Assembly (NCBI RefSeq): GCF_020667845.1
Contig: NZ_JAFMPQ010000001.1
Location: 62,001 to 126,000, forward strand
Source of the DNA: Cognatishimia sp. F0-27
GTDB lineage: Bacteria > Pseudomonadota > Alphaproteobacteria > Rhodobacterales > Rhodobacteraceae
DNA length: 64,000 nucleotides
Direction of reading: 5' to 3'
The notes below the pieces were generated by a model. That model had not been told where the DNA came from. It saw only the letters and a list, made by a program, of their open reading frames with translations, and did no database searches. Positions 45,847-53,628 of this stretch are shown in pieces. Both the position numbers and the translations under genes were made by a program. The stretch's first letter is position 1. Each line of letters starts with the position of its first letter.

Positions 45847-47247
45847 ATGCGGTTACCAGCCCTTGGCACCATCATCCTTTGCACCGCTGCCCCGGCCTTC
45901 GCGCAGAACAGCGATGCAGCGTGCACCGCGCTGCGCGACGTGGTCGTCGATACCACAACCGTCAGCTCGGCGCGCGTCATTCCAGCCTCCGATACGCTGC
46001 CCGCCTATTGCGAGGTGCGCGCAACGGCCCGCCCCGCGATCTCCATCGAGGTGCGGCTGCCGATGGAGGGTTGGAACGGCAAATATTACCAATCCGGGTG
46101 CGGCGGCTTTTGCGGCGTCCTGGGCCGCGCGGATGCCGGCGGCGGCTGGATCAATGCCATGCGCCCCGGGCTGGAGCGCGGATATGCCACCGCCACGTCC
46201 GACAGCGGCCATCACGGGCTCGGTGTCACCGATGCGGGCTGGGCCCTGCACAACCCGCACGCCGAACGCGACTGGGGCTGGCGGTCCATCGGGGAAACAA
46301 ACCGCGTCGCCCAGGCGATGATCGATGCGTTTTACGGCGCCGCCTCAGAACAGGCGATCTTTCAGGGTTGTTCGACCGGTGGGCGCATGGCTCACGTGGC
46401 CGCCGAGCGCTATCCCGAGATGTTCGACGGGATCATCTCCGGGGCCCCGGCGATGGATTACACCGGGCTGGTCGGGGTCAAGCATCCATGGCTGATGCAA
46501 ACCAATACCGATGCGGACGGCAACTGGATCCTCGGCCCGGACGATGTGGCCAAGATCGGCGCAGCCGTGCTGGAGCAATGCGACGCGGTGGACGGGGCTG
46601 AAGACGGCGTAATTGGCGATCCTCGTGCCTGCGACGTCAATTACGGTGATCTCGGACTTTCGAACCAGCAGCTTGATACGCTTGCAAAATGGCGGGAAGG
46701 CCCGCGCAACGCTGCCGGAGAGCAGCTCTACCCCGGCGGCATTCCGGAGGGATCGGAGTCGTTCTGGTGGCTCTGGTTGACCGGCAATGCCGATGGCGGC
46801 GGACGGCTGGTCAACGCTTTCGCCACGGATTTCGGACGCTACATGGCCTATGACACCGATCCCGGCCCGACATGGACACCGGGTGATTTCGATATCGAGG
46901 CCGATCCGGCGAGAATGTCGACATCAGCAGGGTTCTACAATGCCGATAACCCCGACATCTCCGCCTTCCGCGACGCCGGTGGCAAGATGATTGTCTGGCA
47001 TGGCTGGGCCGATGCCATCGTCACGCCCTACAAGACGGTGGCGTGGTATGAACAAGCCGCTGAGGCCGCCGGGGGCGAGGACGCGCTCAAGGGAAACGTT
47101 GCGCTCTTCATGGTGCCGGGGCTGGACCATTGCGGCATCCTGCCGGGGCCCGACGGGATCAACGCCGCCGCGCTCGACCCGATGACACCGCTCGAAACCT
47201 GGCTGAATGACGGAACGCCTCCAGGCTCGATCCTGGCCGGCGAGTGA
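45847..47247 (+). CDS. Secreted tannase/feruloyl esterase family protein
   Basis: A 466-residue exported hydrolase with a signal peptide (MRLPALGTIILCTAAPAFAQ). It has the CS-D-HC pattern of the family: nucleophile Ser176 next to Cys175 in QGCSTGGRM, an acidic residue in WHGWADAIVTP and His428 next to Cys429 in GLDHCGILPG. The two cysteines are expected to form the disulfide that holds the active site. The disulfide-rich lid region contains YQSGCGGFCG. Substrates of the family are gallate or hydroxycinnamate esters of plant polymers. AGGAG precedes the ATG; the longer frame upstream overlaps the amtB terminator. Confidence 0.92.
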   Translation: MRLPALGTIILCTAAPAFAQNSDAACTALRDVVVDTTTVSSARVIPASDTLPAYCEVRATARPAISIEVRLPMEGWNGKYYQSGCGGFCGVLGRADAGGGWINAMRPGLERGYATATSDSGHHGLGVTDAGWALHNPHAERDWGWRSIGETNRVAQAMIDAFYGAASEQAIFQGCSTGGRMAHVAAERYPEMFDGIISGAPAMDYTGLVGVKHPWLMQTNTDADGNWILGPDDVAKIGAAVLEQCDAVDGAEDGVIGDPRACDVNYGDLGLSNQQLDTLAKWREGPRNAAGEQLYPGGIPEGSESFWWLWLTGNADGGGRLVNAFATDFGRYMAYDTDPGPTWTPGDFDIEADPARMSTSAGFYNADNPDISAFRDAGGKMIVWHGWADAIVTPYKTVAWYEQAAEAAGGEDALKGNVALFMVPGLDHCGILPGPDGINAAALDPMTPLETWLNDGTPPGSILAGE

Positions 47248-47254
47248 TCCACAC

Positions 47255-47287
47255 CGCCCACCCGCGTGTCTTACATGCGGGTGGGCG
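47255..47287. terminator. Long hairpin between convergent tannase and GntR genes
   Basis: Stem CGCCCACCCGC with GCGGGTGGGCG, extended inward by four further pairs (one G-U) to a CTT loop, 15 pairs in all. It probably stops transcription from both sides. Confidence 0.65.
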
Positions 47288-47290
47288 CGC

Positions 47291-48058
47291 TCAACCGCGA
47301 CGTTCGCGCTCAAGGCGCTGTCGTGCAACCACGTCATGCGCCTCCGCCCGCCGGTCTCGGAACAGCGCGTCTTCAACAAAATTGAGATGCGCCACAACAG
47401 CAGCGCGCGCCGCGATGCCGTCACGCGCCTGAAGGGCGTCATTGATCGCCCGGTGCTGATCGAGCAGCGCGCTGCGGGTGGTGCGCTGTTTGAACATGAT
47501 CTGCCGGTTGTAGAACACGCCCTCGCGCAGCAGTTGGTACATCGAGCGCATCATGTGCAGCATGATGACATTATGGCTCGCTTCGATGATGGCGAGGTGA
47601 AAATCCGCATCCAGCTTGGCTTCATCCGCCGGATTGCGTTTGCCATGTGCGGCTTCCATCTTGCCAAAGATCGTGTTGATCACCTCGAGGTCGCCATCAG
47701 TTCCCTGAGCGGCGGCCCGTTCGGCGGCCAACCCCTCCATGTCCCGACGGAAGGCGAGATAGTCGAAAATCGCCTCGTCATGCCCGGCAAACAGTCCCTT
47801 CAACGCGTCGGAAAACGCTGAGCCAAGAACATCGGTCACAAAGACTCCCGCCCCGGCGCGTGCTTCTAGGAGGCCGCGCGCCTCCAGATCTCCCACCGCT
47901 TCGCGCAAGGAGGGACGCGAGACACCCAGCCGCTCCGAAAGCTCGCGTTCCGCCGGAAGCCGATCGCCCGGGCGCAGAACACCCCGCAGGATCAGCTGTT
48001 CAATCTGCCGGACGACGGCATGCGCGAGCTTTTCGGATTGCACGGGGCGAAACGGCAT
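47291..48058 (-). CDS. GntR/FadR-family (FCD domain) transcriptional regulator
   Basis: A 255-residue regulator. It has an N-terminal winged helix (LPAERELSERLGVSRPSLREAVGDLEARGLLEARAGAG read in parts) and a C-terminal all-helical FCD ligand domain (DYLAFRRDMEGLAAERAAA, ADFHLAIIEASHN with metal-binding Asp and His). Such proteins respond to carboxylates such as pyruvate, lactate or glycolate. GGAG precedes the ATG. A TTGGT/ACCAA-type dyad is 23-47 bases upstream of its own start, suggesting autoregulation. The controlled operon is not evident; the neighbours are convergent or separated. Confidence 0.93.
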   Translation of the reverse strand: MPFRPVQSEKLAHAVVRQIEQLILRGVLRPGDRLPAERELSERLGVSRPSLREAVGDLEARGLLEARAGAGVFVTDVLGSAFSDALKGLFAGHDEAIFDYLAFRRDMEGLAAERAAAQGTDGDLEVINTIFGKMEAAHGKRNPADEAKLDADFHLAIIEASHNVIMLHMMRSMYQLLREGVFYNRQIMFKQRTTRSALLDQHRAINDALQARDGIAARAAVVAHLNFVEDALFRDRRAEAHDVVARQRLERERRG

Positions 48059-48080
48059 GAAAGCTCCTGTGTCTTTTGAA

Positions 48081-48105
48081 AATTGGTTTGGACTGGTTAC
48101 CAATT
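48081..48105. promoter_or_regulatory. FadR/GntR-type operator upstream of the GntR gene
   Basis: A perfect inverted repeat AATTGGT-N11-ACCAATT, with an inner TGGT-T-ACCA. These match the TTGGT...ACCAA half sites of FadR-group regulators such as PdhR and LldR. Its distance from the start codon suits autoregulation. Confidence 0.6.
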
Positions 48106-48308
48106 TATCCGCATAAAAGAAACACCAGACCGTCAACCCGAGGTTCGGGGCCGTGCGGATGGGTGCCACAGCGTGTCGCGATTGATGAGGCTCAGGTTCT
48201 ACCGCTCTCTGCGTGGCCGCGCTTGCACAACACGATGCGCTCGCCAAGTGCGGTGAAGGCACAAGGGAACACAACAGGTTTCAAAGACCCACACCGACAG
48301 TCTCCCAC

Positions 48309-48339
48309 AAAAAAAAGCGACCCACACGCGGTGGATCGC
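48309..48339 (-). terminator. Rho-independent terminator after msrB-msrA
   Basis: On the minus strand, GCGATCCAC pairs with GTGGGTCGC (one G-U) around a 5-base loop and is followed by eight T residues. It is 47 bases after the msrA stop. Confidence 0.9.
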
Positions 48340-48385
48340 CTCTTTTGAAAACGGCCGTGTCACAGGCCCGCCAAGTCGTTTGGCC

Positions 48386-48898
48386 CTATTCGGCCGCGTC
48401 GCGTCGCGGAAGAACCCAATCGGCACGCGGGAAGTGACAGGTATAGCCATGCGGGATGCGCTCAAGATAATCCTGATGCTCCGGCTCGGCTTCCCAGAAA
48501 TCACCGACCGGCTCCACCTCGGTCACGACCTTGCCCGGCCACCGGCCCGATGCTTCGACGTCGGCAATTGTGTCGAGCGCACAGGCTCTCTGGTCCGCGT
48601 CGACGTAGTAGATCGCGGAACGATAGCTCATGCCGCGGTCGTTGCCCTGTCGATTGACTGTGGTCGGATCGTGGATCTGAAAGAAGAACTCCAGAAGCCG
48701 GCGGTAGGAGATCCGCTCCGGGTCGAACCAGATCTCGATCCCTTCGGCATGCGTCCCGTGATTGCGGTAAGTGGCGTTTGGCACGTCCCCCCCGGTATAG
48801 CCGACGCGGGTCTTTTCGACGCCGTCCAGCTTGCGGATCAGGTCCTGCATGCCCCAAAAGCATCCACCGGCGAGCACTGCGCGTTCCAAACCGTTCAT
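48386..48898 (-). CDS. msrA: Peptide methionine (S)-S-oxide reductase
   Basis: Reduces the S-epimer of methionine sulfoxide in oxidised proteins. The 170-residue protein has the catalytic Cys13 in AGGCFWG, then [21 protein letters not shown] and the [18 protein letters not shown] block. It lacks the usual pair of C-terminal resolving cysteines in the form seen in E. coli, although a Cys is present in HGYTCHF. Its ATG overlaps the msrB stop by four bases. The pair is one operon ending in a clear terminator. Confidence 0.95.
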   Translation of the reverse strand: MNGLERAVLAGGCFWGMQDLIRKLDGVEKTRVGYTGGDVPNATYRNHGTHAEGIEIWFDPERISYRRLLEFFFQIHDPTTVNRQGNDRGMSYRSAIYYVDADQRACALDTIADVEASGRWPGKVVTEVEPVGDFWEAEPEHQDYLERIPHGYTCHFPRADWVLPRRDAAE

Positions 48899-49344
48899 GC
48901 AACATCCTCCACTTGATCGAGATAGGCACCATAGCCCTCGGCTTCCATGTCGTCACGGTGCACAAAGCGCAAGGACGCGGAATTGATGCAGTATCGCAGG
49001 CCACCACGATCCATGGGGCCGTCCGGAAACACGTGGCCAAGATGACTGTCACCGTGGGTCGAGCGCACTTCCGTTCGGATCATACCCAGCGATGTGTCGC
49101 GCAGTTCATTGATATGCGCGGGCTCAATCGGCTTGGTGAAGCTTGGCCATCCGCAGCCGGACTCATATTTGTCGCTGCTGGCGAAAAGCGGCTCGCCGGA
49201 CACGATGTCCACATAGATACCGGGTTCCTTGTTGGACAGGTATTCGCCCGTCCCGGGGCGTTCCGTGCCGTCTTGTTGCGTGACGCGGTATTGCTCAGGC
49301 GTGAGGCTCTCGATCACTTCGGGACGGCGCTCATATCGGGCCAT
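48895..49344 (-). CDS. msrB: Peptide methionine (R)-S-oxide reductase, zinc-site lacking form
   Basis: Reduces the R-epimer of methionine sulfoxide. The 149-residue protein has the catalytic Cys119 in [12 protein letters not shown] and the likely resolving Cys64 in SGCGWPSF. The two CxxC pairs that normally bind structural zinc are replaced by VDIV (residues 45-48) and STHG (95-98), so this is a zinc-free MsrB. AAGGAGG is a strong ribosome binding site before the ATG. It is first in the msrB-msrA operon. Confidence 0.95.
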   Translation of the reverse strand: MARYERRPEVIESLTPEQYRVTQQDGTERPGTGEYLSNKEPGIYVDIVSGEPLFASSDKYESGCGWPSFTKPIEPAHINELRDTSLGMIRTEVRSTHGDSHLGHVFPDGPMDRGGLRYCINSASLRFVHRDDMEAEGYGAYLDQVEDVA

Positions 49345-49560
49345 GCGGGTCCTCCTTAATGGCGGTCTTGGTTATCCGGGCCGCGTTTTGGATGCGACAT
49401 GCCTCAATAGGTGGGCGTTCATCCGCAAGAAGCAAGCCACCTGTCATCTGTCTCCCATCGGCGTGAGTTTGATGACAGGCTGCCTTGCCGGATGCCAATT
49501 CCGGCTTATCTTTAAAGACGTAGCGTATCCGGCAACTACGGTTTTGATCCGGGCACGAAA

Positions 49561-49598
49561 CAAAGGGCGTCGGCGCCTCCCTCTGTCGGCGCCCTTTG
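49561..49598 (-). terminator. Inverted repeat downstream of queG
   Basis: CAAAGGGCG and CGCCCTTTG form a 9-bp stem 45 bases after the queG stop, around a 20-base loop. On the minus strand it ends TTTGTTTC, a weak T-rich tail. Confidence 0.4.
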
Positions 49599-49642
49599 CT
49601 GATTTCGGGCCGCTTCACCAACAATGACGAAACCCCTGCGGG

Positions 49643-50722
49643 CTACCCGGACGGAGCGCGCAAGCGGCCTACGGCCCATCGGGCGGCGTCTGCCACGGCC
49701 GGATCGTCGTCGTCACAAAGCGGCTGAACCACCGACACGAGAGCGCCCTCACCGGAATTGCCAATCGCATAGCAGACATTGCGCACAAACCGGTTGCGCC
49801 CGATCCGCTTGATGGGCGAGCCTGCAAACCGCGCCCGGAAACCGGCGTCGTCCAGTGTCGCAAGCTCCGCCAAGGGCGGGCGGAGCAGATCCTCGCGCGC
49901 ATGGTATTTCACTTCCGACGCGCGTTCCGCAAATTTGTTCCAGGGACAGACCGCAAGACAGTCGTCACAGCCATAGATCCGGTTGCCCAGCGCCGGGCGC
50001 AATGCCGGGTCCACCATCCCCTTGTGCTCGATGGTGAGGTAGGAAATGCAGCGCCGCGCATCGAGTTGATACGGTTCGGGGAAAGCGTCGGTTGGACAGA
50101 CATCAAGGCACGCCCGGCACCGGCCGCAATGATCCTGTCCGCGCGCATCCGGCTCCAGCTCGACAGTGGTGAAAATCGCTCCAAGGAAAAACCAGCTCCC
50201 CAGCTCGCGGCTGACGAGGTTGGTGTGCTTGCCCTGCCAGCCCAGCCCGGCCGCTTCTGCAAGCGCCTTTTCCGGCACCGGGGCGGTGTCCACAAAGACC
50301 TTGATCTGCGCCTCTACGCCACACCGTTTTCGAGAGACGTCGATCAACCAACGGCCGAGACGCTTCAACCGTTTCTTGACCACGTCATGATAATCCCGGT
50401 TCCGGGCGTAGACCGAGATTGTCGCTGCCGTCTTGTGCTCCAGATCAGCGAGCGGGTTCTGATCCGGCCCGTAATTCTCGGCCAGCATGATCACGGAGCG
50501 GGCCTCGGGCCAGAGGACGTCCGGCGCGCCACGCCAATGCATGCGCTCGGCCATCCACCCCATCTGTCCATGCCGACCCTCGGCCACGAAGTGCCGTAGC
50601 CGTGCCATCACCTGCGGCACGGCATCCGGACGGCAGATCCGGCACGCGGCAAAGCCTTCGGTCTCGGCCTGCGCAACAAGCGCCCGCTTGAGCGTGTCAT
50701 CGGGGTGCCAATGGTCAGAAAT
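49643..50722 (-). CDS. queG: Epoxyqueuosine reductase, apparently starting at AUU
   Basis: Last step of queuosine synthesis: reduces epoxyqueuosine in tRNA to queuosine using cobalamin and two 4Fe-4S clusters. The ferredoxin-type motifs are in [16 protein letters not shown] and [13 protein letters not shown], and the C-terminal HEAT-like helices are present. The first usual start codon (GTG, 50620) would delete the conserved N-terminus. The reading frame continues upstream as [19 protein letters not shown] with no ATG, GTG or TTG before the stop. An ATT at 50720-50722 follows GGAGAAGAGG with good spacing and would give [17 protein letters not shown]; this 359-residue form is normal for the family. 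A GST gene lies upstream. Confidence 0.9.
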   Translation of the reverse strand: MSDHWHPDDTLKRALVAQAETEGFAACRICRPDAVPQVMARLRHFVAEGRHGQMGWMAERMHWRGAPDVLWPEARSVIMLAENYGPDQNPLADLEHKTAATISVYARNRDYHDVVKKRLKRLGRWLIDVSRKRCGVEAQIKVFVDTAPVPEKALAEAAGLGWQGKHTNLVSRELGSWFFLGAIFTTVELEPDARGQDHCGRCRACLDVCPTDAFPEPYQLDARRCISYLTIEHKGMVDPALRPALGNRIYGCDDCLAVCPWNKFAERASEVKYHAREDLLRPPLAELATLDDAGFRARFAGSPIKRIGRNRFVRNVCYAIGNSGEGALVSVVQPLCDDDDPAVADAARWAVGRLRAPSG

Positions 50723-50823
50723 GCGCCTCTTCTCCGATTGCCGCCATTGGGATCCGCCTGATCGATTCGCCTAAATGGGACGGTGGGCGGGGCGATGCCG
50801 CAGGCGAGCGCCGCGCCGCCGTC

Positions 50824-51489
50824 CTAAAAATCGAGATCCGCATAATGCGGTGGCGGTGGGAACCCCGGGATCTGATCCGCGAGGATATTGCGGAAGGCCG
50901 GGCGCGACTTGATCTTGGCATACCAGTCCTTCACCACCTCGGAGCGATTCCAGTCCACGTCTGAGATGTAATCCAGAGACGAAAGATGGGCCGCGGCTGC
51001 AAAATCCGCCAGGGTCATCGAATCGCCCGCCAGCCAACGACGATGATCCAGCAACCATGCCATGTAATCGAGGTGATACTTGATCGCCTTCGCGCCGGAT
51101 TTCACATTGCCCGAGTCCGGGAACCCCGCCTTCATCACCTTCTTGTTGACCCGCTCGTAGAGCAGTTTCGAGGTCACCTCGTTGTGGAATTTGTCGTCGA
51201 ACCATCCCACAAGCCGGCGCACCTCGTAGCGCGCATCGGCGGAGCGCGGCATCAATGGCGGCTCGGGATATTTCTCTTCGATCCACTCACAGATTGCGGC
51301 TGATTCCGCCATGGTTTTTCCGTCAATCCGGATCACCGGAACCTTGGCGGCGGGATTGCGGCGCAGGAAGTCCGCGTCTTTTTCCCAATACCGCTCCTCG
51401 ATCAGTTCGCATTCGATCTTCTTTTCCGCAAGGCTGAGGCGGACCTTGCGGCAGAAAGGCGACAGCGGCACGTGATAGAGCTTGGCCAT
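50824..51489 (-). CDS. Glutathione S-transferase family protein
   Basis: A 221-residue GST. The N-terminal thioredoxin fold has the likely catalytic region YHVPLSPFCRKVRLSLAEK (Ser10 and Cys13) and the glutathione-binding VPVIRIDG and ESAAICEWIEEKYP (Glu, Ser). A helical C-terminal domain follows (LAGDSMTLADFAAAAHLSSLDYI, the N-capping box). The substrate is unknown. The gene is about 100 bases upstream of queG and codirectional, so they may be cotranscribed. Confidence 0.93.
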   Translation of the reverse strand: MAKLYHVPLSPFCRKVRLSLAEKKIECELIEERYWEKDADFLRRNPAAKVPVIRIDGKTMAESAAICEWIEEKYPEPPLMPRSADARYEVRRLVGWFDDKFHNEVTSKLLYERVNKKVMKAGFPDSGNVKSGAKAIKYHLDYMAWLLDHRRWLAGDSMTLADFAAAAHLSSLDYISDVDWNRSEVVKDWYAKIKSRPAFRNILADQIPGFPPPPHYADLDF

Positions 51490-51578
51490 GAGGTCTCCGA
51501 ACGATCAGGGGTCCGGTTCTCTTTGCCGCACAACGCGCGACGGTTCAACCGTGACGCGCACCACAGGCCACCCTGCGC

Positions 51579-52310
51579 CTACTGAAAACAGGCGGCACGG
51601 CCATCCGCGTCGATGGTCGCGGCGCCCGATGCGATGGCGCGCGCGCGACGGTCTAGAAAAGCGGTGGGGTTGGCCGCATTGCGCTGCTTGGGATTGGGCA
51701 GAACCGAGGCCAGCAGCGACGCCTGTCGCGTGCTCAGACGGGCGGCAGACGTTCCGAAATAGCGCTGTGCCGCCGCCTCGACGCCAAACACACCCTCATC
51801 GAACTCCGCGATATTGAGATAGACCTCGAGTATTCTGCGCTTGGACCAAATCGCCTCGACCGCCGGGGTCAGCGCGGCTTCAAGCGCCTTGCGCACCCAG
51901 GAACGCCCCTGCCAGAGGAACACGTTCTTGACCACCTGCTGCGAGATTGTAGAGCCGCCACGGGCCGCACCGGAGTCGATGGCGGCGCGGATCGCATCCA
52001 TGTCGAACCCCCAGTGGGTGCAGAAGTTGGCATCCTCCGCCGCAACCGCCGCGCGCAGCATGACCGGCGCGATATCGTCGGCATCAACCCAATTCCGTTG
52101 CACGCCACCAAGCCGGTTCGCCTCGGACCAGATCGTGTGCGTGGTTGGCGGATTGACCGCCGCGAAAAGCACCACGAGGCCCAGAACAAGCACCATGGCA
52201 ATTCCTCCCAGCCGAACCGCCCAGCGCAGCATCCATCGAACCGGTCGAAACCGCCGTTTCGCCTGTTTTGCGGCCGCTGTGTTGCGCGGTTTCTTGGACT
52301 TGCCTGCCAT
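51579..52310 (-). CDS. mtgA: Monofunctional peptidoglycan transglycosylase
   Basis: Polymerises lipid II into glycan strands at the cytoplasmic membrane. From the ATG at 52310 the protein is 243 residues with a basic tail, one membrane segment (about residues 27-52) and a GT51 domain: AAEDANFCTHWGFDMDAI, GGSTISQQVVKNVFLWQ and RILEVYLNIAEFDEGVFG. There is no transpeptidase domain. The start follows MAGKSKKPRNTAAAK; the longer frame upstream is not MtgA-like. Confidence 0.93.
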   Translation of the reverse strand: MAGKSKKPRNTAAAKQAKRRFRPVRWMLRWAVRLGGIAMVLVLGLVVLFAAVNPPTTHTIWSEANRLGGVQRNWVDADDIAPVMLRAAVAAEDANFCTHWGFDMDAIRAAIDSGAARGGSTISQQVVKNVFLWQGRSWVRKALEAALTPAVEAIWSKRRILEVYLNIAEFDEGVFGVEAAAQRYFGTSAARLSTRQASLLASVLPNPKQRNAANPTAFLDRRARAIASGAATIDADGRAACFQ

Positions 52311-52444
52311 CGTCAGAAGACCTACCCGCCCGCCTGCCAAAACCCAAGCGCCGCGGCCTTGCGATCTCGCATTTCCGCTTCGGCGTGTCGAGTGCGTCAC
52401 CCGTGATCACACCCTGTGCCCCGGACACGCACGCTGCGCGGTGG

Positions 52445-52915
52445 TCACGCCCTATGATAAGGCGCACCGCCCAGAATGGAGGCGGCACGATAGAGCTGCT
52501 CGCTCAGCATCACGCGCACCAGCATATGCGGCCAGACCATGGCGCCGAAGGACAGCGCGAAATCCGCCTCATCGCGCAGGCTTGGGTCGAGCCCGTCGGC
52601 CCCGCCGATGAGGAAGGCGAGGTCGGATACGCCCGTGTCACGCCACCGGCTCAATCGGTCCGCAAATTTGGGAGAGGGCATCACCTGCCCGCGCTCATCA
52701 AGGATGCAGGTGACAGCGCCTGTGGGAAGGGCGCGCCGCAGAAGCGTGGCCTCCGACGCCATGCCGCCTCCCTTGCGATCCTCCACCTCGACAACCTTGG
52801 CGGGACCGAGCCCAAGGCTCCGGCCGGTGCGGTCGAACCTCTGGAGATAATCGTCGACAAGATCGCGCTCGGGACCGGCGCGCAGCCGTCCCACCACGCA
52901 CAGATGAACGCGCAT
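52445..52915 (-). CDS. rlmH: 23S rRNA (pseudouridine(1915)-N(3))-methyltransferase
   Basis: SPOUT methyltransferase that modifies pseudouridine 1915 in helix 69 of 23S rRNA. The 156-residue protein has LRAGPERDLVDDYLQRF near the start, the trefoil-knot SAM site LAFLIGGADGLDPSLR and the end MLVRVMLSEQLYRAASILGGAPYHRA. It follows rsfS by 24 bases, the conserved rsfS-rlmH pair. Confidence 0.96.
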   Translation of the reverse strand: MRVHLCVVGRLRAGPERDLVDDYLQRFDRTGRSLGLGPAKVVEVEDRKGGGMASEATLLRRALPTGAVTCILDERGQVMPSPKFADRLSRWRDTGVSDLAFLIGGADGLDPSLRDEADFALSFGAMVWPHMLVRVMLSEQLYRAASILGGAPYHRA

Positions 52916-52939
52916 CAGCGTTGCCGGACACGCGCCGCG

Positions 52940-53314
52940 TTATTGCGGCACGGCCCCGACATGATCGCCAACCGGAAGCCACATCTTTTCAAGCTGGTAA
53001 AACTCGCGCACTTCCGGGCGGAAGATATGGATCACCACGTCACCGGCATCCACGAGAACCCAATCGCCGGTTCCCTTGCCTTCGGTCCGCGCAAGCACCC
53101 CATGCTCTTGCTTGAGGGTCTCCTCGATCTTGTCCGCGAGGGCCGCCACCTGTCGCGAGGAACGCCCGGAGCAGATGATCATGTGGTCGCACACGGATGA
53201 CTTGCCCCGCAGATCGATCTGCACGACATCTTCGGCCTTGAGGTCTGAAAGAATGGTTTCAATGGCGGCAAGCACGGCTGCGCCATCTTGGGATTTCGGG
53301 GGCAGGCCCGTCAT
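52940..53314 (-). CDS. rsfS: Ribosome silencing factor RsfS
   Basis: Binds the L14 protein of the large ribosomal subunit and blocks subunit joining when nutrients are scarce. The family blocks are KAEDVVQIDLRGKSSVCDHMIICSG read in parts, GKGTGDWVLVDAGDVVIHIFRPEVREFYQLEKMW. Start choice is uncertain. The ATG at 53314 has GGGGAA at good distance and gives 124 residues, normal for the group. An ATG at 53398 would add 28 residues. A short 18-codon frame with a strong AAGGAGG ends in ATGA overlap with 53314, which could drive coupled translation. Confidence 0.9.
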   Translation of the reverse strand: MTGLPPKSQDGAAVLAAIETILSDLKAEDVVQIDLRGKSSVCDHMIICSGRSSRQVAALADKIEETLKQEHGVLARTEGKGTGDWVLVDAGDVVIHIFRPEVREFYQLEKMWLPVGDHVGAVPQ

Positions 53315-53367
53315 GGGCGTTCCCCGGTCAGCGGCTGTAGCCGCGTGAGCTGTCGAAGACAGGACAT
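53311..53367 (-). CDS. Possible 18-codon leader peptide upstream of rsfS
   Basis: Starts at an ATG three bases after the perfect AAGGAGG at 53371-53377 and encodes MSCLRQLTRLQPLTGERP. Its TGA overlaps the rsfS ATG (ATGA). It may be a coupling leader or simply chance; the strong ribosome binding site otherwise has no well-placed start, except an unconventional in-frame CTG for rsfS at 53362. Confidence 0.3.
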   Translation of the reverse strand: MSCLRQLTRLQPLTGERP

Positions 53368-53628
53368 CGTCCTCCTTTTTTGCAAAGCGCCCGCTCATGG
53401 CGAACGCGACGATGCTCCATAAATAGCATCGGGCGGATCAAATCTCAATGATCGGGGTTTCGAAGACGCTCATAGCCACGGCACGCTGTCGCATTTATTG
53501 GCAGGACTAAGGCGCCCGGGCATCCGCGACGCGGCCATTTCACGCCATGCGCGCAGGCCCACTGTCTCTGCGACGAGGCCCCTGGGGCCTTACGCGCCAT
53601 GGTGTCTCACCAACCAGCCCCGGCGGTC
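53315..53628. other. 314-bp region between rsfS and the ALDH16 gene
   Basis: It holds the candidate leader peptide upstream of rsfS, the likely rsfS-rlmH promoter and a 12-bp sequence (CTTACGCGCCAT, 53589-53600) that repeats the 3' end of the ALDH16 gene. No other gene is seen. Confidence 0.4.

Larger units (their letters stand above)
48059..48385. other. 327-bp region between the GntR gene and msrA
   Basis: It contains the GntR operator candidate (48081-48105) and the msrA terminator (48309-48339). No gene is recognised in the remaining ~200 bases. Confidence 0.5.
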
